A stretch of 64,000 nucleotides of DNA from Streptoalloteichus hindustanus (GCF_900129375.1 NZ_FQVN01000012.1:1-64000); one strand, 5' to 3'; shown: positions 1 through 9,190, counted from the stretch's first letter. Numbers and translations are program-made. Notes: generated by a model from the sequence alone, not told the origin.

Positions 1-100
1 GCACCCCCCGACCCCGGGTCACGTTCTCCAGGAACGGCCGCACGTCCTCCGGGCCCTCCGGCCCACCGAAGGACAGAAACAACAACGCGTCGTAGATCAT
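1..100 (-). CDS. hemH: Ferrochelatase HemH, N-terminal fragment
   Basis: Only the first 33 codons are inside the window; the gene continues past the left edge. The ATG lies at 98-100 and the readable protein begins [20 protein letters not shown], which is the typical ferrochelatase/coproporphyrin ferrochelatase opening (the SFGGPEG motif, then [10 protein letters not shown]). In actinobacteria this enzyme inserts iron into coproporphyrin III or protoporphyrin. It sits downstream of fabG and inhA on the same strand, the order known from mycobacteria (mabA-inhA-hemH). A strong hairpin lies between inhA and this gene, so it may be transcribed partly on its own. Confidence 0.9.
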   Translation of the reverse strand, partial: MIYDALLFLSFGGPEGPEDVRPFLENVTRGRGV

Positions 101-127
101 TGGCCGATCGTGCTCCCCCGACACGAC

Positions 128-176
128 GGCGGGCCCGTCGCCCCCTGGTCGCAGTGACCGGGGCAACGGGCCCGCC
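128..176 (-). terminator. Long hairpin between inhA and hemH
   Basis: An 11-bp perfect outer stem (128-138 with 166-176) is continued by a 5-bp stem (140-144 with 160-164) and a 4-bp inner stem (147-150 with 156-159). It starts 14 nt after the inhA stop and ends 28 nt before the hemH start. No T-run follows, as is usual in high-GC actinomycetes. It is likely a terminator or attenuator that lowers read-through into hemH. Confidence 0.55.
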
Positions 177-189
177 GGGTGTGGCAGCC

Positions 190-960
190 TCACATGCCGA
201 GGGCGTGCACGCCTCCGTCGACCCAGACCATCGAGCCGGTGGTCGCGGGGAACCAGTCGGACAGCAGGGCGCAGCAGGCCTTGGCCACCGGCTCGGCCGC
301 GGTGGTGACGTCCCAGCCCAGCGGGGCGCGCTCGCCCCAGGCCGACTCCAGGTCGCCGAAGCCCGGGATGGACTTGGCGGCCATGGTGCGCACCGGGCCG
401 GCCGCGACCAGGTTGACCCGCACGCCCTGCGGGCCGAGCTCGCGGGCCAGGTAGCGGGTCGTGGCCTCCAACGTGGCCTTGGCCACGCCCATCCAGTTGT
501 AGGACGGCCAGGCGACGCGGGCGTCGAAGTCCATGCCGACCAGCGAGCCGCCCTCCTTCATCAGCGGGAGGCAGGCCACGGCCAGCGACTTGAGCGAGTA
601 CGCCGAGACGTGCAGCGCGGTGGAGACGTCCTCCCACGGCGCGTCGAGGAAGGGGTTGCCCAGGCAGGACGCCGGCGCGAAGCCGATCGAGTGCAGCACG
701 CCGTCCAGGCCGTCCACGTGCTCGCCGACGCGCTCGGGCAGCGTCCGCAGGTGCTCGTCGTCGGTGACGTCCAGCTCGACCAGCGGCGCCTCCTCCGGCA
801 GCCGCTTGGCGATGCGCTCCACCAGGCTCAGCCGGCCGTACCCGGTGAGCACCACCTTGGCCCCCTGCTCCTGGGCGAGGCGGGCGACGTGGAAGCCGAT
901 CGAGGCGTCGGTGATCACACCCGTGATCAGCAGCCGCTTGCCTTCCAGAAGTCCGGTCAC
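190..960 (-). CDS. fabI: Enoyl-ACP reductase, InhA/FabI type
   Basis: 256-residue short-chain reductase that performs the last, NADH-dependent step of fatty-acid elongation in the cytoplasm. The N-terminus [15 protein letters not shown] with ITDASIG is the InhA/FabI nucleotide-binding variant. LHSIGF (Ser91, matching InhA Ser94) and the catalytic pair Tyr154-x6-Lys161 in YNWMGVAKA are present. The start is GTG at 958-960, 34 nt behind the fabG stop, so the two form one transcription unit; hemH follows. Length matches the family (InhA is about 270 residues). Together with FabG it forms the FAS-II reductase pair. The InhA-like sequence and gene order point to a relative of the mycolate-type actinobacteria, although this does not prove mycolic acid synthesis. 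Confidence 0.93.
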   Translation of the reverse strand: MTGLLEGKRLLITGVITDASIGFHVARLAQEQGAKVVLTGYGRLSLVERIAKRLPEEAPLVELDVTDDEHLRTLPERVGEHVDGLDGVLHSIGFAPASCLGNPFLDAPWEDVSTALHVSAYSLKSLAVACLPLMKEGGSLVGMDFDARVAWPSYNWMGVAKATLEATTRYLARELGPQGVRVNLVAAGPVRTMAAKSIPGFGDLESAWGERAPLGWDVTTAAEPVAKACCALLSDWFPATTGSMVWVDGGVHALGM

Positions 961-994
961 GTGCGAATCCTCCGTTGGGGACGGTTCGAGGGTG

Positions 995-1753
<759 letters not shown>

Positions 1754-1882
1754 CTATCCGCTACCGACCGGTACCCACGAAACGGGCGGACCCCACAACG
1801 ACCGGTACCGCGACACTGGCAGGCGCGCACAACGCACCGGCCCTGACCTCGGTGGACGCCTGACGCGCCCCGCCCCGTCGTC

Positions 1883-1907
1883 CCGGTCACCCCGGACGGG
1901 TGACCGG
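1883..1907 (-). terminator. Hairpin behind the ACP-like gene
   Basis: Perfect 10-bp inverted repeat (1883-1892 and 1898-1907) with a 5-nt loop, 13 nt past the stop codon of the minus-strand gene at 1920. It has the shape of a GC-rich terminator without a T-run. Confidence 0.5.
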
Positions 1908-1919
1908 CGGGCCGACGGC

Positions 1920-2189
1920 TCAGGGCATCTGGCCGCCGCCCCTGGCCGGGGTGTTGGCCTTGACGTAGTCGCGGAGCAGGCCGAACGTGGTCAGCCGGGG
2001 CCGGTCCTCCTCGGGGACCCGGACCATGAGCTGCACGTCGACCTGCCGGAACAGCCTCCGCAGCTGGTCGTGGTTCGCGCCGAGGTCGTCCTCGAAGTGC
2101 GTCGCCTCGCTGATGTCCTCCGGCCGGACCTCGTCCAACCGCAACGCGTCGATGATCACCTGCCGCAGCCGCAGGTCCAGCGCGCTCAT
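1920..2189 (-). CDS. Acyl-carrier-protein-like protein without the carrier serine
   Basis: 89-residue protein. The ATG at 2187-2189 is chosen because GAGGAGGAG lies just upstream. Its pattern follows acyl carrier proteins closely: a first helix (LRQVIIDALRL), then FEDDLGANHD, a second helix, then RVPEEDRPRLTTFGLLRDYV, which matches the ACP 'IPDEDAEKLRTVGDAVDYI' region. At the place of the conserved Asp-Ser-Leu it has Asn-His-Asp, so the 4'-phosphopantetheine attachment serine is absent. It lies upstream of fabG on the same strand, about 220 nt away. It may be a non-carrying ACP paralogue with a structural or regulatory role. The ACP relation is inferred from pattern only. Confidence 0.6.
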   Translation of the reverse strand: MSALDLRLRQVIIDALRLDEVRPEDISEATHFEDDLGANHDQLRRLFRQVDVQLMVRVPEEDRPRLTTFGLLRDYVKANTPARGGGQMP

Positions 2190-2461
2190 CCCGGTCTCCT
2201 CCTCGGGGGTGGCCTCCACGTGTCGACGTCGGGGCCGGGGCGCCGGTCGGCGGACACGGCCCGGCGACACGACCCGCCACGACAGGTTTGCCCCTCCGCC
2301 CTGTCCCGAACCCCGATCCCGCCATCCCTCCCCCGACATCGGGCGATCACGGAGGGTGTCGATCAACCACACTCCGTCTTAAGCGGATGTAAAGAGTCCC
2401 GCCGACCCCTTGTCGACTCGGGTTCGCCTCCCGACCGTGATCCAGGTCTCTAGGAGGGAAC

Positions 2462-3820
2462 ATGGCAGTTGGGCAGGGTCACCGGACAGCGAGGTCCGGT
2501 GAGCGCCGAGTCGTCGGCAACGTCATCCGCGGCAGCATCGGCAATCTGATCGAGTGGTACGACTGGTACGCCTACACGGCGTTCTCGGTCTACTTCGCCA
2601 CCGCGTTCTTCCCGAAGGGTGACGAGACCGCCCAGCTGCTGAACACCGCCGCGGTGTTCGCGGTCGGCTTCCTGATGCGGCCGATCGGCGGCTGGCTGCT
2701 CGGCCGGTACGCGGACCGGTTCGGCCGGCGGGCGGCGCTGACCCTCTCGGTCACGCTGATGGCGGTCGGCTCCCTCGTGATCGCGCTGACCCCGTCGTAC
2801 GCCTCGATCGGCGTGGCCGCGCCGGTCCTGCTGGTCACGGCGCGCCTGCTGCAGGGGCTGTCGGTCGGCGGCGAGTACTCCACCTCCGCGACCTACCTGT
2901 CCGAGGTGGCCTCGCCGGGCCGGCGCGGCTTCTACTCCAGCTTCCAGTACGTGACGCTCACCGCCGGCCAGCTGCTGGCCCTGGCGGTGCAGATCGTGCT
3001 GCAGCAGGTGCTGACCAGCCAGCAGATGCACCAGTGGGGCTGGCGGATCGCCTTCGTCATCGGCGCGTTCGGCGCCGTGGTGGTCATGGCGCTGCGGCGC
3101 AAGATGGACGAGTCGGAGAGCTACAAGCAGGCCACCAGGGGCGAGAAGGCCGCCGGCGACCGCGGCACGCTCGCGGCCCTGCTGCGCCACCCCAAGGAGG
3201 TCGCGCTGGTCGCCGGCCTGACCCTGGGCGGCACGGTGGCGTTCTACACGTACACCACCTACCTGCAGAAGTTCATGATCAACACGAGCGGCATCCCCAA
3301 GGAGACCGTCTCCTGGATCAACTTCTTCGCGCTGCTGGTGTTCGTCGTGCTCCAGCCGCTGGCCGGCGCGCTGTCCGACCGGGTGGGCCGCCGCCCGCTG
3401 CTGATGTTCTTCGGCTTCGCCGGCACCGTGCTCACCGTGCCGCTGCTGACCATGCTCAGCGGCACCCGCGACCCGATCGTCGCGTTCCTGCTGATGCTGG
3501 GCGGCCTGGTGGTCGTGACCGGCTACACCTCGATCAACGCGGTGGTGAAGGCCGAGCTGTTCCCGACCAGGATCCGCGCCCTCGGCGTCGGCCTGCCCTA
3601 CGCGCTGACCGTGGCCATCTTCGGCGGCACCGCCGAGTACGTGGCGCTGTGGCTCAAGGACGCCGGCCACGAGCCGTGGTTCTACCTGTACGTGTCCGGC
3701 TGCGTCCTCGTCTCGCTCATCGTGTACTTCTGCATGCGGGAGACGTCGAAGGAGTCGGCGCTGGAGTCGGACACCGCCGCCGGCGCCGCCGACGACGAGG
3801 AGGCCGGGGTCCGCGGCTGA
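2462..3820 (+). CDS. MFS metabolite:H+ symporter, KgtP (dicarboxylate) type
   Basis: 452-residue, 12-TM permease of the metabolite:H+ symporter subfamily. GNLIEWYDWYAYT at the first helix, FLMRPIGGWLLGRYADRFGRR (the MFS signature loop) and RLLQGLSVGGEYSTSATYLSE are nearly the sequence of E. coli KgtP, the alpha-ketoglutarate permease, so a C4/C5 dicarboxylate is the best guess. A second RxGRR-like loop (SDRVGRRPLL) starts the C-terminal half. The ATG at 2462 has TAGGAGGG just upstream. It begins an operon with a two-component system and a TAXI-type binding protein (response regulator 17 nt downstream), suggesting that uptake is tied to sensing of the same solute. ProP/betaine transport is a less likely alternative. 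Confidence 0.82.
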   Translation: MAVGQGHRTARSGERRVVGNVIRGSIGNLIEWYDWYAYTAFSVYFATAFFPKGDETAQLLNTAAVFAVGFLMRPIGGWLLGRYADRFGRRAALTLSVTLMAVGSLVIALTPSYASIGVAAPVLLVTARLLQGLSVGGEYSTSATYLSEVASPGRRGFYSSFQYVTLTAGQLLALAVQIVLQQVLTSQQMHQWGWRIAFVIGAFGAVVVMALRRKMDESESYKQATRGEKAAGDRGTLAALLRHPKEVALVAGLTLGGTVAFYTYTTYLQKFMINTSGIPKETVSWINFFALLVFVVLQPLAGALSDRVGRRPLLMFFGFAGTVLTVPLLTMLSGTRDPIVAFLLMLGGLVVVTGYTSINAVVKAELFPTRIRALGVGLPYALTVAIFGGTAEYVALWLKDAGHEPWFYLYVSGCVLVSLIVYFCMRETSKESALESDTAAGAADDEEAGVRG

Positions 3821-3837
3821 GCGAGGAGGGTGTGGCC

Positions 3838-4512
3838 GTGCGCGTGCTGTTGGTCGAGGACGACGACGGCGTCGCGGACGCGCTGGTCGAGGTGCTCGGC
3901 GCGCACGGCCACACCCCCACCCGGGTCCGGCGGGGCGCCGACGCGCTCACCCGGCACCGGGAGGCCGACCTGGTGCTGCTCGACCTCGGGCTGCCCGACG
4001 AGGACGGCCTGGAGGTCCTGCGCAAGCTCCGCCGGGTCGCGACCGTGCCGGTGCTCGTGCTCACCGCGCGCGGCGACGAGCGGTCGGTGGTCCGCGGCCT
4101 GCGGCTCGGCGCGGACGACTACCTGGTCAAACCGGTGCGGCTGGCCGAGCTGCTGGCCAGGATGGACGCGGTGGCGCGGCGCGCCGGCCGCGCGCCGGGG
4201 GCCGGCGCGTCCGTGGTGCGGGTGGACGACGTCGAGGTCGACCTGGTCGCCCGGCGGGTGCGGGTCGCCGGCCGCGAGGTCGTGCTGACCCCCAAGGAGT
4301 TCGACGTGCTGGCGGTGCTGGCCGGGCGGCCGGGCACGGCGGTGAGCCGCCAGCAGCTCATGGACCAGGTGTGGGGCGACGCCTACCTGGCCGTCTCCCG
4401 GTCGTTGGACGTGCACGTCGCCCAGTTGCGCGGCAAGCTCGACCGGCCCCGGCTGCTGACCACCATCCGCGGGTTCGGCTACCGCTTCGGGGAGCCGGAA
4501 CCCGATGCGTAG
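3838..4512 (+). CDS. OmpR/PhoB-type response regulator
   Basis: 224-residue two-domain regulator. The receiver domain has the acidic pocket VEDDD (residues 6-10), phospho-acceptor Asp49 in LVLLDLGLPDEDG, the LTARGDE switch Thr and the conserved Lys in DDYLVKP. The C-terminal winged helix has the LTPKEFDVL opening and ends TTIRGFGYRF. GTG at 3838 fits GAGGAGGG (3823-3830) with normal spacing; GTG 3832 is too close to it. The stop overlaps the kinase start by 8 nt, so the pair is translationally coupled. Close in type to TctD/QseB regulators of carboxylate uptake. It probably controls the adjacent permease/binding-protein genes; this is inference from context. Confidence 0.9.
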   Translation: MRVLLVEDDDGVADALVEVLGAHGHTPTRVRRGADALTRHREADLVLLDLGLPDEDGLEVLRKLRRVATVPVLVLTARGDERSVVRGLRLGADDYLVKPVRLAELLARMDAVARRAGRAPGAGASVVRVDDVEVDLVARRVRVAGREVVLTPKEFDVLAVLAGRPGTAVSRQQLMDQVWGDAYLAVSRSLDVHVAQLRGKLDRPRLLTTIRGFGYRFGEPEPDA

Positions 4513-5995
4513 GCGGGTGCTGCTGGCGCTGCTGGCGTTCTCGGTGCTCGCCGTGGCCGCCTTCGCGGTGCCGCTGCTGGGCTCCACCGCCGCCGAGCGC
4601 ACCCAGCAGCTCGTGATCGCCCGCACCGCCGACCTGGACCGGTTCGCCGTCCTGGCCGACCAGGCCGCCGCGACCGGCGACGCCACCACCCTGCGGGCCG
4701 AGGTCGAGCGCTACACCGAGCTGTACGGCGAGCCCGTGGTCGTGGTGGACGCGCGCCGCGCCCCCGTGGTGGAGACCGGGGGGATGCGCGCGGCGGAGCC
4801 GACGGTCGCCGGCCTGGTCGACGGCGCGTTGCGCAACCAGCCCGCCGAGCCGCTCGCCCCGCTGCGCCCGTGGTCGCGCGAGGACGTGCTGCTGGCCCGG
4901 CCGGCAGGGACCGGCACGAAGGTGTCGGGCGCGGTGGTGTTGCGGGCCTCGGTGCGGGCCACAGCCTCGGACGTGGCCAGCCGCTGGGCGCTGGTGCTGC
5001 TCGGCACGGCCGCGGCCGCCGTGGCCTGCGTGTTCCTGGCCCTGGTCATGACCAGGTGGGTGCTGCGGCCGCTGCGGGAGCTGGAGCGCGGGGTGCGGGC
5101 GGTCGCGGCCGGGCGCGGCGACGCCAGGGTCGCCGCCGGCGGACCGCCCGAGCTGCGCCAGCTCGCCACCCAGTTCAACCAGATGTCCGACGCGGTGGCG
5201 GAGGCGTCGGAGCAGCAGCGGCAGCTCGTCGCCGACGCCTCGCACCAGCTCCGCAACCCGATGGCGGCGCTGCGCCTGCGGATCGACGCCCTGGGCGCGC
5301 AGGTGCCGGAGTCGGGCCGGCGCACGTACCGCTCGGTGGAGTCCGACCTGGAGCGGATGGAGGCGCTGCTCGACGACATGCTCGCGCTGGCGAACGTGGA
5401 GAACCGCGCCGCCCGGCTCTCGGCGGGCCGGGACGTGGCCGCCGCCGAGGCGCACGCGGTGTGCGACGCGGCCGCGGTGGCCACCGCGCAGGTCGACGCG
5501 TGGCGGTCGGCCGCCGAGCAGGCCGGCGTGACCCTGCGGCTGGCGGTTCGCCCCGCGCTCGCCCGCTGCGCCGAGGACGAGCTGGCGCAGGTGTTGGGTG
5601 TGCTGGTGGACAACGCCGTCAAGTACGCGGGTCGGGGGGCCACGGTCGAGGTCCGCTGCGCCCGGGAGGACGACGTGGTCCGGTTGACGGTCGTCGACGA
5701 CGGTCCCGGGATGAGCGCCGACGAGCTCCGCTTGGCCACGCGCCGGTTCTGGCGGGCCGACCGGCACCGGGGCACGCGGGGCACCGGCCTGGGCCTGCCG
5801 ATCGCGGAGCGGATGGTGTCCGGCCGGGGAGGGCGGCTGGAGCTGCGCTCGGCGGGGCGCCGGCACACCACCGGTGGTCAGGAGCACGAGGAGCCGACGC
5901 CCGAGCAGCGCACCGCCGAGGAGCACGGGCCGACGGAGCACCCGGGCGGTCTCACGGTCGTGGTCGAGCTGCCGGCCGCGGAGGTGACGCGATGA
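4505..5995 (+). CDS. Sensor histidine kinase
   Basis: 496-residue membrane kinase. TM1 is at about residues 5-26, an extracytoplasmic region of about 130 residues follows, TM2 is at 162-182, then a HAMP linker (WVLRPLRELERG), H-box His247 in SHQLRNPMAALRL, an N-box (VDNAVKYA), DDGPGMS and GTGLGLP. After the G2 box there is an unusual hydrophilic insertion rich in Glu, His and Thr (about residues 453-482) before the last strand of the ATPase domain. The start overlaps the regulator and the stop overlaps the TAXI gene (ATGA). The extracytoplasmic domain is a likely partner for that binding lipoprotein. Ligand unknown. Confidence 0.9.
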   Translation: MRRRVLLALLAFSVLAVAAFAVPLLGSTAAERTQQLVIARTADLDRFAVLADQAAATGDATTLRAEVERYTELYGEPVVVVDARRAPVVETGGMRAAEPTVAGLVDGALRNQPAEPLAPLRPWSREDVLLARPAGTGTKVSGAVVLRASVRATASDVASRWALVLLGTAAAAVACVFLALVMTRWVLRPLRELERGVRAVAAGRGDARVAAGGPPELRQLATQFNQMSDAVAEASEQQRQLVADASHQLRNPMAALRLRIDALGAQVPESGRRTYRSVESDLERMEALLDDMLALANVENRAARLSAGRDVAAAEAHAVCDAAAVATAQVDAWRSAAEQAGVTLRLAVRPALARCAEDELAQVLGVLVDNAVKYAGRGATVEVRCAREDDVVRLTVVDDGPGMSADELRLATRRFWRADRHRGTRGTGLGLPIAERMVSGRGGRLELRSAGRRHTTGGQEHEEPTPEQRTAEEHGPTEHPGGLTVVVELPAAEVTR

Positions 5996-6993
5996 ACCGG
6001 CTCCGGCGACGCGCGGTCCTGCGCGCGGGTGTGGCGGCCGTCGCCGCGGCGTGCCTGCCCGGGTGCTCCGGCGACGGGTACGGCGGCCCCGAGCGCTCGC
6101 TGACGGTGGCCGGCGGCGAGTCGGGCGGGTTCTACCTGGCCTTCGCCGAGCTGCTCGCGGCCGAGATCAACGCGGCGGAGCCCCGGCTGCGGGCGACCGC
6201 ACGGACCACCGAAGGCAGCCTGGCCAACATCGACCTCCTGCGGTCCGGCCAGGCCCAGCTCGCCCTGGTGCTCGCCGACACGGCGCAGGCGGCCGGCTCC
6301 GGCGAACTGCCGGGCGGGCGGCCGACCCCGCTGCGGGCGCTGGGGCGGGTGTACGAGAACTACATGCAGGTCGTGGTGCCGGCGAACAGCGCGCTCCACG
6401 CGCTGTCCGACCTCGCGGGCCGGACGATGTCGACCGGGGCGCCAGGCTCCGGCGCGTCGTTGTTCGGGCAACGGCTGTTGACGGCCACCGGCCTGACCAC
6501 CGCGGGGGCCCCGCCAACGCCGGGGCGTCCGACATCGCCGGTGACCACCGTGCAGCTGCGGCTGGCGGACGCCGTCGCCGCGCTGACATCCGGCCGGGTC
6601 GACGCGCTGCTGTGGTCCAGCGGAGTGCCCACACCGACGTTGTCCCAACTCGACGAGCGCCTGGGCATCCGGCTGCTGCCCCTGGACTCGGCGCTGCCGC
6701 CGTTGCGGGCCACGCACGGCGCCGTCTACGAGCGGGTGACCGTGCCGGCCGGCGCCTACCGCCTGGTGCGCGAGGTGCCGACGGTCGGGGTGGCGAACCT
6801 GCTGCTCTGCTCCCCCGACCTGCCGGACGCCGTGGCGGCCGCCGTCGCGGCGGTCCTGGTCCGCCGGGCGGCACGCCTGGTGCCGAGGGAGGCGTCAGGC
6901 ACGCAGTTCCTCGACGTGCGTACCTTGATCGGCACCGGCGGAGTGCCCCTGCACCCGGGCGCGGCAGCGGTGTACCGAGCGGTACACGGCTAG
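5992..6993 (+). CDS. TAXI-family solute-binding lipoprotein
   Basis: 333-residue exported lipoprotein. A basic N-terminus and hydrophobic stretch end in lipobox LPGC (Cys25). The mature part opens LTVAGGESGGFYLAFAELLA, the TAXI (TRAP-associated extracytoplasmic immunogenic) family start, followed by TEGSLANIDLLRSGQAQLALVLAD and a Gly-Ala-rich binding segment (MSTGAPGSGAS). TAXI proteins normally feed DctM/DctQ TRAP permeases, but none is present here; the only transporter in the operon is the KgtP-like MFS protein. Since its start overlaps the kinase stop (ATGA), it most likely works as a periplasmic-side sensor for the kinase. The solute is probably a small carboxylate such as a dicarboxylate or glutamate. 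Confidence 0.85.
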   Translation: MNRLRRRAVLRAGVAAVAAACLPGCSGDGYGGPERSLTVAGGESGGFYLAFAELLAAEINAAEPRLRATARTTEGSLANIDLLRSGQAQLALVLADTAQAAGSGELPGGRPTPLRALGRVYENYMQVVVPANSALHALSDLAGRTMSTGAPGSGASLFGQRLLTATGLTTAGAPPTPGRPTSPVTTVQLRLADAVAALTSGRVDALLWSSGVPTPTLSQLDERLGIRLLPLDSALPPLRATHGAVYERVTVPAGAYRLVREVPTVGVANLLLCSPDLPDAVAAAVAAVLVRRAARLVPREASGTQFLDVRTLIGTGGVPLHPGAAAVYRAVHG

Positions 6994-7039
6994 GTCTCCT
7001 GCCCTCGACAGCCACATGAGCAGCGCCGCCAGCTCCCCC

Positions 7040-7370
7040 ACGCCCCGGTGGGACCGGACGGTCTTGTCCTTCCGACTCGCCACCACCCGACACCGAATGC
7101 TGCCGTCGTTGACGTCGCCCCCGGTCGACGCAGCCAGGCAAATTCCTGTTGATCGACCCGCCTGGGAGACGGCCGAGAGCATGAACAGCTGTTCGCTGCG
7201 CCCCGCTGCGCGAGCCGCTGGCCCCCTGCATAGGCACCGGCGATCCGGCGAGGTCCAACCGCGTGCTGCTGGGCACGCACGATGGTGGCGCACACCATCA
7301 CTCCCGCTCCATCTCCTCGCATGCCGCGCCAGACGAACGACCGGGTCAAAGGCGGGTAGGACCTCACCCG
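7040..7370 (-). pseudogene. IS5-family transposase remnant, copy A
   Basis: On the minus strand the frame around 7230-7290 reads ATIVRAQQHAVGPRR, which matches the DGTIVRAHQHAAGARK block around the first catalytic Asp of IS5-type DDE transposases; here the Asp itself is lost (Cys-Ala in place of Asp-Ser). The following region toward 7040 shows scattered similarity in changing frames (GRST then HLAA-like residues), so frameshifts and deletions have destroyed it. The sequence is a diverged duplicate of the piece at 7430-7890. Borders are approximate and no terminal inverted repeats were found. Confidence 0.55.
7228..7288. repeat. 61-bp direct repeat, left copy
   Basis: This 61-bp segment recurs at 7693-7753 with a single base difference (C/T at the thirteenth base or near it). 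Weaker similarity continues on both sides. It is the best conserved part of the duplicated transposase remnant and codes for the TIVRAQQHAVGPRR stretch on the minus strand. Confidence 0.85.
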
Positions 7371-7429
7371 CCCTGCCCCGACGCAGCCGGTGAGTTTTCT
7401 GGTCCGCCCGTTTCGGGCTCATCGCTCCG

Positions 7430-7890
7430 CTGGAGCGATTTCTGTCCGCGATCACTCTCTGGCCGGCGGCTGCCTGGGGCATCCTCGGGCCGTTCCATGG
7501 GATGTCGATCCCCTCCACGACCCACGCGAACACCAGAGAGTCGTAGGTGTCGCCCCAGGCAGCACCACCGACCACGGCCCATCCCAAGGGCACGCAGGCC
7601 AGGTGGGTCTTCGTGCTCACCCGCCCGAGAGACGGCCGCGAAGATGATCATCTGGCTCACCGCGCCCCGCCGCCCGAGCCACCGGCCCACCCGCATAGGC
7701 ACCGGTGATCCGGCGAGGTCCAACCGCGTGCTGCTGGGCACGCACGATGGTGGAGTCCGCCACCGCCTCCCGCTCCACCTCCCACATCGTCCGGCTGGAG
7801 CGCCCCTTGCCCGCGTTCACGCCGCCCGGCCAGCCGCGTGGGCGTCCTGCGCCGTTCTGGGGGATGTCGTTCCCTCCATGAGCACGCGAA
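7430..7890 (-). pseudogene. IS5-family transposase remnant, copy B
   Basis: Reading the minus strand from about 7890, one frame gives DSTIVRAQQHAVGPRRITGA with the first catalytic Asp, and after a frameshift near 7620 another frame gives STKTHLACVPLGWAVVGG and then DTYDSLVF, matching the IS5-family blocks 'GGLSTKIHLA' and 'NDSPMFEPVL'. The reading frame is broken, and the C-terminal Asp/Glu part is missing after about 7430. It is thus a dead insertion sequence, duplicated as copy A. It separates the TAXI operon from the membrane protein gene. Confidence 0.65.
7693..7753. repeat. 61-bp direct repeat, right copy
   Basis: Partner of 7228-7288, 60 of 61 bases identical, 465 bp apart in the same orientation. 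It lies inside transposase remnant copy B. Confidence 0.85.
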
Positions 7891-8494
7891 CGCCACACAG
7901 TTGTCGGACGCTGTCCGCCACATCATCCGGACAACCTCTGCATGACGACAGACCCCAGGGCGCGTCCCGCCGATCCTGCTCCATCGTGCTGACGAGTCGT
8001 GATGATCAACAGCACCGTTGCCCCGACCAGGATGGGGGCTGGGTGCACCTCGGTGGCTGGGGTGCGAGGGTGTCCGCGTTCGCTGGTACGGCGATCGGCC
8101 GGTCCCAGGACCGAATCCCCGCTTCTTCTGGGGGCTACACCGCGCCGGGCGCTCACGGCCGCACCCGATCACGAACCCCACCTGCTCCAGCGACGACCGG
8201 GTCGGCCCATGGTCGCCGACGAGGGCCAGCCCTCCACCGAGTGGCGCGGTGCGGACCCATCCTGACCGCCACGATCCGGCGCGGCCGGCCCCAGGCAGCC
8301 GGTGACCCCATTCGTTGACCAGGCGGCTCAGAGATGCCGTGGCGCTGGGGCGGCGATCGGCGATCTCAGAGTGGGGCGTCGACCGGCTTCCCTCTGACGA
8401 TCAAGCGCGATCGGCCGGACACACTGACCGCTGACAGCGGCCAGGCCCACGACCACCGGCCTGAGTCGCGCGTTCCCCAGGGGCGGGAGCGGGG
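7891..8494. other. Gene-free stretch right of the IS remnants
   Basis: About 600 bp with open frames on both strands but none with a recognisable protein, normal start signals or a consistent third-position GC pattern. It probably belongs to the same decayed mobile-element island. I see no clear terminal repeat or second element. Confidence 0.5.
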
Positions 8495-9190
8495 TCAGGA
8501 CGCCAGCAGCGTCAACGCGAACCCGAGGAGCAGGGACGACACGGCCGCGCAGCGCCATGCGCCGGTCGTGCCTTCGCCGGCTGTCAGCGCCCGGGCGGCG
8601 AGGGACGTGACGCCGCGCAGGCCGCGCTCGCACGCGGTGCTGACGAGCTGCCAGAGCACGAGGGCGCCGCCCACCGGTCCCCACACGAGCACGGCCAGGG
8701 GCGCGACCACGCGCCAGGAGGGCCAGCTCGCCCCCTCCAGCGACTGGTGGGCCAGGGCCGCCCCGGCGATCCGGACGGCGGCGCCGAGCAGGACCAGGCC
8801 CAGTTCGCCGACCGTCGGCGCGTTCCGCTCCACGATCTCCACGTATCGCTCGTGGCACAGGGCTCCGGCCCGGAATCGGCGCGCCGCGCGCCACCGCCGC
8901 TCCGCTCGCGCCGCGTACCGCTGGGGCAGGACCCGCCACGACAACGCCGCGCGCACGGCGCGCACCAGCCGGGCGCGCGCCGCGCCGCCGTCGGGTGTCG
9001 CGTCCCGCGCCCACTGCTCCAGCCGCACGGCGCCGACCAGGTCGAGGACCACCGCGAGCCCGCCGAGCACCAGGAGGCAGATCCCGACGCGGCCGAGCCA
9101 GGGGATCGGCACGCCCCACAGGGCGAAACCGCCCAACGACTGCCCCGCGCCCCATCTGCCCACCGCGTCGAGCAGGCCGAGCGATTCCAT
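8495..9190 (-). CDS. Integral membrane protein of unknown function
   Basis: 231-residue protein with an ATG at 9188-9190; no clear Shine-Dalgarno is visible. Hydrophobic segments: LGRVGICLLVLGGLAVVLDLVGAV near residues 33-56, GELGLVLLGAAVRIAGAAL near 127-145, and VVAPLAVLVWGPVGGALVLWQLV near 160-182, with a last one at the very C-terminus (SSLLLGFALTLLAS). Between TM1 and TM2 lies a basic, Arg-rich amphipathic part of about 65 residues that contains HERYVEIVERNAPT. I do not recognise the family. It is isolated between the IS remnants and the beta-galactosidase, both minus-strand neighbours having their own boundaries. Confidence 0.6.
   Translation of the reverse strand: MESLGLLDAVGRWGAGQSLGGFALWGVPIPWLGRVGICLLVLGGLAVVLDLVGAVRLEQWARDATPDGGAARARLVRAVRAALSWRVLPQRYAARAERRWRAARRFRAGALCHERYVEIVERNAPTVGELGLVLLGAAVRIAGAALAHQSLEGASWPSWRVVAPLAVLVWGPVGGALVLWQLVSTACERGLRGVTSLAARALTAGEGTTGAWRCAAVSSLLLGFALTLLAS

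Noticed and set aside
7263-8318. Plus-strand frame through the IS remnants
   Set aside because: Transposase blocks are on the minus strand; this frame gives an Arg/Ser/Pro-rich protein without family.
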